Positions 1 to 5,038 of a DNA stretch of 5,038 nt are shown in pieces. Origin of the DNA: Actinomycetes bacterium. Its GTDB lineage: Bacteria > Actinomycetota > Actinomycetes > Actinomycetales > Cellulomonadaceae. A program made the position numbers and the translations under genes. Numbering within the stretch: position 1 is the first letter of the stretch; the number at the start of each line of letters is the position of its first letter. Under the pieces are notes generated by a model. It was not told where the DNA came from and ran no database searches. It worked only from the letters and a program-made list of their open reading frames with translations. The DNA lies in the NCBI GenBank assembly GCA_023461115.1, contig JAEWOA010000008.1:1-5038 (forward strand). Direction: 5' to 3'.

Positions 1-585
1 GAGGAGTCCGCCGCTGAGGGCGCGCGTTCGTCGCGCCGTCGCGGCCGCCGAGGCAAGGGCGGCGAGGGCCGCGCGGTCGTCGAGCAGCCCGAGGTCCTTG
101 ACGAGGACGCCGAGGACGCCGAGGAGCCCACGGCCGAGGACGAGGACGCGCTCGTCGAGGCCGACGCCGACGTGGACGCGGAGGACGACGAGGACACGGC
201 CGACGAGGCCGCGGAGGACGGCGACGACGAGTCGCGCCAGGCTCCGCGCCGCCGACGTCGCCGTGGTGGCCGTGGCCGCCGCCGGCCGGAGTCGGCCGAA
301 CGTGCCGACGACGAGGGCGACAAGGACGCGGACGCGTCCGACGAGACCGAGTCCGACGAGGCCGACGACGCCGCGGACGGAGAGGGTGAGGGCGGCGGGA
401 GCCGTCGTCGCCGTCGTCGTCGTCGCGGTGGCCGCTCGGGCGAGGGCGAGCCGAGCGCCGAGCCGCGCCGCTCGCGCACCGCCAGCGACGAGGTCACCGC
501 GCTGCGCGGCTCGACGCGCCTGGAGGCCAAGCGCCAGCGCCGCCGTGAGGGCCGCGACGCCGGTCGCCGCCGCCAGATCATCACC
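1..585 (+). other. Low-complexity acidic/arginine-block N-terminal region of the RNase
   Basis: Part of the RNase E/G coding sequence, described separately because its composition is distinctive. Three arginine/glycine blocks lie at window codons 9-19, 79-95 and 134-146; the last contains eight consecutive arginines at 403-426. They are separated by Asp/Glu-rich stretches (about codons 28-78 and 96-130). No fold is expected. In mycobacteria and Streptomyces such disordered flanks of RNase E are implicated in RNA binding and partner recruitment; here that role is inference. The GAC/GAG/CGT triplet richness also makes the DNA prone to slippage. Confidence 0.8.
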
Positions 586-2433
586 GAGGCCGAGTTCCTG
601 GCCCGCCGCGAGGCGGTCGAGCGTTCGATGATCGTGCGCGAGAAGGACGCGCGGACGCAGATCGCGGTCCTGGAGGACGGGGTGCTCGTCGAGCACTACG
701 TGTCCAACCAGGCGCAGACCTCGATGGTCGGCAACGTGTACCTGGGCCGCGTGCAGAACGTGCTGCCGAGCATGGAGGCCGCGTTCGTCGACGTCGGCAA
801 GGGCCGCAACGCCGTGCTCTACGCGGGCGAGGTCAACTGGGACGCCGCTGGCCTCGAGGGCGGCCAGCCGCGCCGCATCGAGCAGGCGCTCAAGTCCGGC
901 GACTCGGTGCTGGTGCAGGTCACCAAGGACCCGATCGGCCACAAGGGCGCGCGTCTGACCAGCCAGGTCACGCTCGCGGGCCGCTACCTCGTCTACGTGC
1001 CGGGCGGCGGCATGACGGGCATCAGCCGCAAGCTGCCCGAGCCCGAGCGCAACCGCCTCAAGAAGATCCTGCGCGAGGTCGTGCCGGACTCCGCGGGCGT
1101 GATCGTGCGCACCGCGGCCGAGGGCGCGAGCGAGGACGAGCTGCGCGCCGACATCGCGCGCCTGCAGGGGCAGTGGGAGGCCATCGAGAAGAAGGCCAAG
1201 ACCGCCTCGGCGCCCGCGCTGCTGCAGGGTGAGCCCGACATGGCGATCCGCGTGGTCCGGGACATCTTCAACGACGACTTCTCGTCGCTGATCGTCCAGG
1301 GTGACGAGGCGTGGTCGACGATCTCGTCGTACATCGACGAGCTCGCTCCCGACCTGGCCGCGAAGGTCTCCAAGCACACCGGCACGGGCGATGTGTTCTC
1401 CGCGCACCGCATCGACGAGCAGCTCGCCAAGGGAATGGACCGCAAGGTCTGGCTCCCGTCGGGCGGCTCGCTGGTGATCGACCGCACCGAGGCCATGACG
1501 GTCGTCGACGTCAACACCGGCAAGTTCACCGGCTCGGGCGGCACGCTCGAGGAGACGGTGACGCGCAACAACCTGGAGGCGGCCGAGGAGATCGTCCGCC
1601 AGCTGAGGCTGCGCGACATCGGCGGCATGATCGTCATCGACTTCATCGACATGGTGCTCGAGTCCAACCGCGACCTGGTGCTCCGCCGCCTGGTCGAGTG
1701 CCTGGGCCGGGACCGCACCAAGCACCAGGTGGCCGAGGTGACGTCGCTGGGCCTGGTCCAGATGACGCGCAAGCGCGTCGGGCAGGGCCTGGTCGAGGCG
1801 TTCTCCGAGACGTGCGAGCACTGCCACGGCCGCGGGTTCATCGTGCACAGCGAGCCGATCGAGAAGAACCCGCGTCCGGAGGCGGGCGTCCAGCCCGCGC
1901 CCGTGGTCGAGGGCGCCGCGGCGTCCAAGCGCTCGCGCCGCAAGCGTGCGCCTGAGCCGGCGCCGGCGGCCGCTCCGCACGCGGGCGTGCCCGTGCTTCC
2001 CGAGGAGCGGTCCGCGGTCAAGGCGACGCTGGCGACCATCGCCGCGGCCGCCGCGCACGCGCACGAGCTGCACGACCACCCGCACGGCGAGCCCGCCGCG
2101 CAGGTGGAGCCGGCCGAGCTGCTCGACGGCGCCGAGGTGGTGGAGGGCTCCGCCGACGAGGGCGTCCTCGCTGAGGAGGTCGTCGTCGAGGAGGTCGTCG
2201 TCGAGGCGGTCGTCGTCGAGGAGTCCGCCGAGCGGCCCGCCGCCGACGAGGCCGCCGACGAGGCCCCGGCGCCGGTGATCGACGTATTCGCCGAGCTCGC
2301 GCACCTCGTCCCCGAGGCGCGCGCGGAGGACGAGCACCTCGAGCTCACGCCCGTCGACCCGTCGGTGTTCGTCACGTTCGACGACTCCGACGACGGCGGA
2401 GCCGCGGGTGGCACCGTGGGCGACGAGCACTAG
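1..2433 (+). CDS. rne: Ribonuclease E/G family endoribonuclease, 5' end outside window
   Basis: Single-strand-specific endoribonuclease that starts mRNA decay and trims rRNA and tRNA precursors. The frame is open from base 1 with no credible start (only an internal GTG at 172), so the gene begins upstream; 810 codons are visible. Numbering from window codon 1: codons 1-195 are low complexity, acidic stretches alternating with arginine blocks. The catalytic core starts near codon 207, with an S1 RNA-binding domain at about 243-330. R370-T371 match the 5'-monophosphate sensor pair of E. coli RNase E (R169/T170). The DNase I-like catalytic site has D503 (VVDVN) and D547 (VIDFIDM), matching E. 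coli D303 and D346. The zinc-link is C605-x-x-C608. From about 620 the tail is Ala/Glu/Val-rich with a His patch. The core looks intact. Long N- and C-terminal flanks are usual in actinobacterial RNase E, which is often annotated Rne/Rng. The family call is firm; rne versus rng is naming convention. Confidence 0.95.
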   Translation, partial: EESAAEGARSSRRRGRRGKGGEGRAVVEQPEVLDEDAEDAEEPTAEDEDALVEADADVDAEDDEDTADEAAEDGDDESRQAPRRRRRRGGRGRRRPESAERADDEGDKDADASDETESDEADDAADGEGEGGGSRRRRRRRRGGRSGEGEPSAEPRRSRTASDEVTALRGSTRLEAKRQRRREGRDAGRRRQIITEAEFLARREAVERSMIVREKDARTQIAVLEDGVLVEHYVSNQAQTSMVGNVYLGRVQNVLPSMEAAFVDVGKGRNAVLYAGEVNWDAAGLEGGQPRRIEQALKSGDSVLVQVTKDPIGHKGARLTSQVTLAGRYLVYVPGGGMTGISRKLPEPERNRLKKILREVVPDSAGVIVRTAAEGASEDELRADIARLQGQWEAIEKKAKTASAPALLQGEPDMAIRVVRDIFNDDFSSLIVQGDEAWSTISSYIDELAPDLAAKVSKHTGTGDVFSAHRIDEQLAKGMDRKVWLPSGGSLVIDRTEAMTVVDVNTGKFTGSGGTLEETVTRNNLEAAEEIVRQLRLRDIGGMIVIDFIDMVLESNRDLVLRRLVECLGRDRTKHQVAEVTSLGLVQMTRKRVGQGLVEAFSETCEHCHGRGFIVHSEPIEKNPRPEAGVQPAPVVEGAAASKRSRRKRAPEPAPAAAPHAGVPVLPEERSAVKATLATIAAAAAHAHELHDHPHGEPAAQVEPAELLDGAEVVEGSADEGVLAEEVVVEEVVVEAVVVEESAERPAADEAADEAPAPVIDVFAELAHLVPEARAEDEHLELTPVDPSVFVTFDDSDDGGAAGGTVGDEH
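2176..2220 (+). repeat. Three in-frame 15-bp tandem repeats in the RNase C-terminal tail
   Basis: The unit GAGGTCGTCGTCGAG occurs at 2176-2190 and 2191-2205 and, with GCG in place of the first GAG, at 2206-2220. It is in frame and encodes EVVVE, EVVVE, AVVVE. The near-identity of the units suggests recent slippage duplication within a poorly constrained tail. Copy number changes would stay in frame. Confidence 0.9.
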
Positions 2434-2464
2434 ACCAGCAACAACAGCCAGACGAGTGGCGGGG

Positions 2465-2490
2465 GCTCCGTGGCCTTCGTCACGCGGGGC
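2465..2490 (+). terminator. Weak candidate terminator hairpin after the RNase gene
   Basis: An 8-bp stem including two G-U pairs joins 2465-2472 (GCTCCGTG) to 2483-2490 (CGCGGGGC) around a 10-nt loop, 31 bases after the stop codon. There is no U-tract. In such GC-rich DNA a stem like this can arise by chance, so this is only a candidate for the end of the RNase transcript. Confidence 0.3.
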
Positions 2491-2520
2491 GCATCCAGGG
2501 CCCGGAGCGCCGCGCCAGGT

Positions 2521-2549
2521 TTGACCCTGGCCGGTACGGTCCGTAACCT
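2521..2549 (+). promoter_or_regulatory. Promoter of rplU-rpmA, housekeeping sigma type
   Basis: A -35 hexamer TTGACC (2521-2526) is followed by a 17-bp spacer and a -10 hexamer TAACCT (2544-2549), which fits the actinobacterial TANNNT pattern. Transcription would start near 2555-2557, giving a leader of about 150 nt before rplU. The spacer contains the palindrome TACGGTCCGTA (2535-2545), and an inverted repeat (GCCAGG/CCTGGC, 2514-2531) spans the -35 box. Either could be an operator, but no regulator can be named from sequence alone. Confidence 0.7.
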
Positions 2550-2555
2550 TGATCG

Positions 2556-2706
2556 TCGGTGCGTGTGGACGTGCCGACGTGTCATGGCTCGAGGTGCCCT
2601 CCGCACCCCGCCAATGCGAACCCTGACGTCACCGGGAAACCGGGGCCGACGGTTGTGCGCAGGCGGTTGGGCCAATGGCCCACAAGCTTGAGACCGACGA
2701 ACAGAG
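2556..2706 (+). promoter_or_regulatory. Structured 5' leader of rplU-rpmA mRNA (candidate cis-regulator)
   Basis: The stretch between the predicted transcription start and rplU has no convincing gene but several possible hairpins. CGTCGG/CCGACG pairs 2554-2559 with 2574-2579, at or next to the 5' end. GGTGC/GCACC pairs 2593-2597 with 2603-2607 around a CCTCC loop that resembles an anti-Shine-Dalgarno. CCGG-GAAA-CCGG lies at 2632-2643 with a GNRA tetraloop. TGGGCC-AAT-GGCCCA lies at 2668-2682. Ribosomal protein operons are often autoregulated through leaders, and an L21 leader is known in Firmicutes; I do not recognise this as that or any other named RNA family. The regulatory role is inferred. 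Confidence 0.4.
2668..2682 (+). other. Stable hairpin 24 bases before rplU
   Basis: TGGGCC (2668-2673) pairs perfectly with GGCCCA (2677-2682) around an AAT loop. It lies just upstream of the rplU initiation region, where it could affect ribosome access or act as part of an attenuator. It is not followed by a U-run, so it is not a typical terminator. Confidence 0.5.
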
Positions 2707-3027
2707 ATGAGCAGCAACGTGGTGTACGCGATCGTGAAGGCTGGCGGCCGCCAGGAGAAGGTCGCCGTCGGCGACGTCGTCGTCGTCGACCGTCTTGCGG
2801 CCAAGGCCGGCGCGACCGTCGAGCTCCCGGCGCTCCTGCTCGTCGACGGCGAGAAGGTGACCACCGACGCGGCGAAGCTCGCGAAGGTCAAGGTCACGGC
2901 GGAGGTCGTGCGGGACGAGAAGGGTCCCAAGATCGACATCCTCCGCTACAAGAACAAGACCGGCTACCGCCGTCGTCAGGGTCACCGCCAGGCGCTCACG
3001 CGCCTGAAGGTCACCGGCATCAAGTGA
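2707..3027 (+). CDS. rplU: 50S ribosomal protein L21
   Basis: Protein of the large ribosomal subunit that binds 23S rRNA. The 106-residue product has the L21 hallmarks: a VYAIVKAGGRQEKV start, a VELPALLLVDGEKV centre, and the rRNA-binding signature KNKTGYRRRQGHRQ at residues 82-95. The start is uncertain. ATG at 2707 is used here, but it has no well-spaced Shine-Dalgarno: AGAG directly abuts it. GTG at 2719 would give 102 residues beginning MVYAIV, the usual L21 N-terminus, with GAG (2709-2711) seven bases upstream. The family is normally about 101-104 residues, which favours the GTG slightly. It is first in the predicted rplU-rpmA unit, behind its own promoter and structured leader. L21 and L27 are neighbours in most bacteria. 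The identity is secure. Confidence 0.96.
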   Translation: MSSNVVYAIVKAGGRQEKVAVGDVVVVDRLAAKAGATVELPALLLVDGEKVTTDAAKLAKVKVTAEVVRDEKGPKIDILRYKNKTGYRRRQGHRQALTRLKVTGIK

Positions 3028-3032
3028 GCTTC

Positions 3033-3052
3033 TCCGTGGCGTGAGCCGCGGA
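3033..3052 (+). other. GNRA-capped hairpin between rplU and rpmA
   Basis: TCCGTGGC (3033-3040) pairs with GCCGCGGA (3045-3052) around a GTGA tetraloop, giving 8 bp with one G-U pair, five bases after the rplU stop. GTGA fits the GNRA class. No U-tract follows, so this is more likely a processing or stability element than a terminator. It would lie inside the bicistronic mRNA, upstream of the rpmA ribosome binding site. Confidence 0.5.
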
Positions 3053-3070
3053 TTCCCGTACTGAGCAACC

Positions 3071-3080
3071 CGAGAGCAGG
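3071..3080 (+). promoter_or_regulatory. Ribosome binding site of rpmA
   Basis: The purine-rich CGAGAGCAGG ends six bases before the ATG at 3087. AGG at 3078-3080 is the best Shine-Dalgarno core; GAGAG just upstream may add to it. It supports independent initiation of rpmA rather than coupling to rplU, whose stop is 59 bases away. Confidence 0.6.
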
Positions 3081-3086
3081 TTCGTC

Positions 3087-3344
3087 ATGGCACACAAGAA
3101 GGGCGCGAGTTCTTCGCGCAACGGTCGCGACTCGAACGCCCAGCGCCTTGGCGTGAAGCGCTTCGGTGGGCAGGTCGTCAAGGCTGGCGAGATCATCGTC
3201 CGCCAGCGCGGCACCCACTTCCACCCCGGCAACAACGTGGGCCGTGGGGGCGACGACACGCTCTTCGCGCTCGCCGCTGGCGCCGTCCAGTTCGGCACGC
3301 GCCGTGGTCGCCGCGTGATCGACATCGTGTCGGCCGAGGCCTGA
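3087..3344 (+). CDS. rpmA: 50S ribosomal protein L27
   Basis: Large-subunit protein whose N-terminal tail reaches the peptidyl-transferase centre and helps position tRNA substrates. The 85-residue product begins MAHKKGASSSRNGRDS, the classic L27 start, and carries the conserved GVKRFGGQ, IVRQRGT and HPGNNVGRGGDDTLFA blocks. Length is typical of the family. The N-terminus starts directly at the AHKKG tail, so it lacks the short extension removed by the Prp protease in Firmicutes. The ATG start fits both family length and the upstream Shine-Dalgarno. It is second in the rplU-rpmA pair and is followed at once by a strong hairpin terminator, so this is probably the end of the main transcript. Nothing is truncated or unusual. 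Confidence 0.97.
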   Translation: MAHKKGASSSRNGRDSNAQRLGVKRFGGQVVKAGEIIVRQRGTHFHPGNNVGRGGDDTLFALAAGAVQFGTRRGRRVIDIVSAEA

Positions 3345-3363
3345 GCCGCACACACGCTTTCGC

Positions 3364-3399
3364 ACGAAGGGGCGCACCGAGTTGGGTGCGCCCCTTCGT
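3364..3399 (+). terminator. Strong hairpin terminator after rpmA
   Basis: A perfect 15-bp stem pairs ACGAAGGGGCGCACC (3364-3378) with GGTGCGCCCCTTCGT (3385-3399) around a GAGTTG loop, starting 20 bases after the rpmA stop. The tail (CGTCGTGTGACC) has no U-run, a form common in high-GC actinobacteria. It would end or strongly reduce rplU-rpmA transcription before obgE. Confidence 0.85.
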
Positions 3400-3443
3400 C
3401 GTGTGACCATCGAATACCGGTGAATCGCCGGCCCCCGACCCAC

Positions 3444-3450
3444 AGGAGGT
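3444..3450 (+). promoter_or_regulatory. Strong ribosome binding site fixing the obgE GTG start
   Basis: AGGAGGT lies six bases before the GTG at 3457, a near-perfect Shine-Dalgarno at ideal spacing. It decides the start codon, because the downstream sequence (MATFVDRVVLH) matches the usual Obg N-terminus. I found no convincing -35/-10 pair between the terminator and this site. Confidence 0.9.
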
Positions 3451-3456
3451 ACAGCC

Positions 3457-4974
3457 GTGGCGACATTCGTCGACCGCGTCGTGCTGCACGCGACCGGTGG
3501 TGACGGCGGGCACGGCTGCGCGTCCATCCACCGCGAGAAGTTCAAGCCGCTGGCCGGCCCCGACGGCGGGAACGGCGGCAACGGCGGCTCCGTGATCCTC
3601 GAGGTCGACCCGCAGGTGACCACGCTGCTGGAGTTCCACCACCTGCCGCATCGGCACGCGCCCTCAGGCACGCAGGGCATGGGGGACCACCGCGCGGGCT
3701 CGACGGGCTCGGACCTGATCCTCGGCGTCCCAGACGGCACCGTCGTGAAGTCGCCGGACGGCGACGTGCTCGCGGACCTCGTCGGGGTCGGCGCGCAGTA
3801 CGTGATCGCCGCGGGCGGCCGCGGTGGGCTCGGCAACGCCGCGCTCGCGTCGCAGCGCCGCAAGGCGCCCGGGTTCGCGCTGCTCGGCGAGCCGGGCGAC
3901 TCCGCGGACGTCGTGCTCGAGCTCAAGACGATCGCGGACGTGGCACTCGTCGGGTACCCGTCAGCGGGCAAGTCGTCGCTGGTCGCGGCGATCTCCGCGG
4001 CGCGGCCCAAGATCGCGGACTACCCCTTCACCACGCTGATCCCGAACCTCGGCGTCGTGCAGGCCGGCGACGGCCGCTACACCGTGGCCGACGTCCCGGG
4101 CCTGATCCCCGGCGCCTCGGAGGGCCGTGGCCTGGGCCTGGAGTTCCTGCGGCACGTCGAGCGCTGCGCGGTGCTCGTGCACGTGCTGGACTGCGCGACG
4201 CTGGAGCCGGACCGCGACCCGATCTCGGACCTCGACGTGATCGAGGCCGAGCTCGCCGCGTACGCGGGGGACCTCGAGATCGAGGGCGGGCGAGTCCCGC
4301 TCACCGAGCGCCCCCGTGTGGTCGTGCTCAACAAGATCGACGTGCCTGAGGCGCGCGACCTCGCCGAGCTGGTGCGCCCTGAGCTCGAGGCGCGCGGGCT
4401 GCGCGTCTTCGAGGTCTCGACGGCGTCGCACGAGGGTTTGCGGCCGCTGACCTTCGCGCTCGCGGAGCTCGTCGGCAAGGCGCGCGCCGAGGCGCCTGAG
4501 CCGGAGGCGACGCGCATCGTGTTGCGGCCCAAGGCGGTCGACGACGCGGGCTTCACCGTGACGCGCCGCGAGGGCGGGGGAGCGGTGTGGTTCTCGGTGC
4601 GGGGCGTCAAGCCCGAGCGCTGGGTCCGGCAGACGGACTTCAGCAATGACGAGGCGGTCGGGTACCTGGCGGACCGGCTGGCGCGCGCGGGCGTCGAGGA
4701 CGCGTTGTTCAAGGCCGGCGCGGTCGCGGGCGACGAGGTGCGCATCGGCCCGGACACCAACTCGGTCGTCTTCGACTGGGAGCCGACGTTGATGACGGGC
4801 GCCGAGTTGCTCGGCTCGCGTGGCACGGACTCGCGGCTCGACGACCATTCGCGTCCGACTCGTGGTGAGAAGCGCTCCGAGTTCAAGGAGCGCATGGACG
4901 CCAAGGCGGCGGCCCGCGCGGAGCTGTGGACCGAACGCGAGCAGGGCGTCTGGACCGACCCAGACCGCGACTAA
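3457..4974 (+). CDS. obgE: Obg-family GTPase (CgtA), ribosome assembly
   Basis: Essential slow GTPase that binds the 50S subunit, acts in late large-subunit assembly and links growth to the stringent response. The 505-residue product has the full architecture. The glycine-rich Obg fold spans about 1-158 (GDGGHGCASIHREKF, then GPDGGNGGNGGS). The G domain follows: P-loop GYPSAGKS at 166-173, switch I YPFTT at 189-193, G3 DVPG at 212-215, G4 NKID at 292-295 and G5 STAS at 321-324. An OCT domain covers about 352-443. A charged tail (444-505), rich in Arg, Asp and Glu, goes beyond the E. coli protein; such tails are common in actinobacterial Obg. The start is a GTG set by AGGAGGT. It sits downstream of rpmA as in many bacteria, but behind a strong terminator, so its level depends on readthrough or an unseen promoter. 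All nucleotide-binding motifs are intact. Also named obg or cgtA. Confidence 0.97.
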   Translation: MATFVDRVVLHATGGDGGHGCASIHREKFKPLAGPDGGNGGNGGSVILEVDPQVTTLLEFHHLPHRHAPSGTQGMGDHRAGSTGSDLILGVPDGTVVKSPDGDVLADLVGVGAQYVIAAGGRGGLGNAALASQRRKAPGFALLGEPGDSADVVLELKTIADVALVGYPSAGKSSLVAAISAARPKIADYPFTTLIPNLGVVQAGDGRYTVADVPGLIPGASEGRGLGLEFLRHVERCAVLVHVLDCATLEPDRDPISDLDVIEAELAAYAGDLEIEGGRVPLTERPRVVVLNKIDVPEARDLAELVRPELEARGLRVFEVSTASHEGLRPLTFALAELVGKARAEAPEPEATRIVLRPKAVDDAGFTVTRREGGGAVWFSVRGVKPERWVRQTDFSNDEAVGYLADRLARAGVEDALFKAGAVAGDEVRIGPDTNSVVFDWEPTLMTGAELLGSRGTDSRLDDHSRPTRGEKRSEFKERMDAKAAARAELWTEREQGVWTDPDRD

Positions 4975-4982
4975 CCCTTGTG

Positions 4983-5038
4983 GTGAGCGTGCACTCCAGC
5001 CGCGAGCGTGCACTCCAGCCGCGAGCGTGCACTCCAGC
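4983..5038 (+). repeat. 19-bp tandem repeat downstream of obgE, cut by window end
   Basis: The unit GCGAGCGTGCACTCCAGCC appears at 5002-5020 and again, 18 of 19 bases, at 5021-5038, where the window stops. The copy at 4983-5001 differs only in having GT for GC at its start. Each unit contains the palindrome GTGCAC. The array begins eight bases after the obgE stop and probably continues. A 19-bp period is not a multiple of three, which argues against a coding repeat. No other copy occurs in this window on either strand. Function unknown; minisatellite, binding-site array or interspersed intergenic repeat are all possible. Confidence 0.9.

Noticed and set aside
993..2414. Long reverse-strand open frame opposite the RNase gene (about 470 codons)
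   Set aside because: It is antisense to a gene with clear catalytic motifs, and its product is Ser/Thr/Arg-rich without domains, typical of a GC-rich shadow frame.
2624..2631. TGACGTCA palindrome in the rplU leader
   Set aside because: A single 8-bp palindrome downstream of the predicted start site, with no second copy or known regulator link; likely chance.
2584..2691. Possible 35-codon upstream ORF in the rplU leader starting at ATG 2584 and ending 15 bases before the rplU ATG
   Set aside because: There is no Shine-Dalgarno before the ATG and no recognisable regulatory codon run. Long stop-free frames are expected by chance in DNA this GC-rich.
3395..3430. Possible obgE promoter just after the rpmA terminator
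   Set aside because: No -35/-10 pair with acceptable hexamers at 16-18 bp spacing was found.
2430..4010. Several reverse-strand open frames over rplU, rpmA and the 5' half of obgE
   Set aside because: They overlap secure ribosomal and Obg genes, have Arg/Ala/Ser-biased products and no ribosome binding sites.
4980..5038. Open frame from GTG 4980/4983 through the tandem repeats to the window edge
   Set aside because: It lacks a ribosome binding site, and because the repeat period is 19 bp each copy is read in a different frame, so the peptide is not repetitive. It is more likely a non-coding repeat.

Overview
This is a very GC-rich window with almost exclusively G/C-ending codons. It carries the conserved actinobacterial block RNase E/G - rplU - rpmA - obgE, all on the + strand. 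Gene order, the long charged extensions of the RNase, the weakly U-dependent terminator and the C-terminal extension of Obg point to a high-GC Actinomycete. Protein wording is most like Micrococcales such as Cellulomonas or relatives, but that assignment rests on recall and no search was run.

Layout. Positions 1-2433 hold the 3' 810 codons of a ribonuclease E/G gene whose start lies before the window. It has a disordered N-terminal part with alternating acidic and arginine blocks, a complete catalytic core, and a low-complexity C-terminal tail. Positions 2434-2706 are a non-coding gap with a weak candidate terminator, a good promoter (TTGACC, 17 bp, TAACCT) and a leader of about 150 nt with several hairpins. 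Then come rplU (L21, 2707-3027) and rpmA (L27, 3087-3344), separated by 59 bp that fold into a GNRA-capped hairpin. A 15-bp perfect-stem terminator (3364-3399) follows rpmA. obgE (3457-4974) starts at a GTG behind a near-perfect Shine-Dalgarno. The last 56 bases are a 19-bp tandem repeat running off the window edge.

The genes share a ribosome and RNA theme. L21 and L27 are 50S proteins, Obg is a GTPase that acts in late 50S assembly and stress signalling, and RNase E/G processes rRNA precursors and turns over mRNA. The promoter before rplU and the terminator after rpmA suggest that rplU-rpmA is the main transcription unit, with obgE reached by readthrough or by a promoter I could not find.

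This is a housekeeping region and I see no new defence, mobile or biosynthetic system. The parts most worth a second look are non-coding: the 19-bp repeat after obgE, the structured rplU leader and its promoter palindromes, and the intercistronic hairpin.
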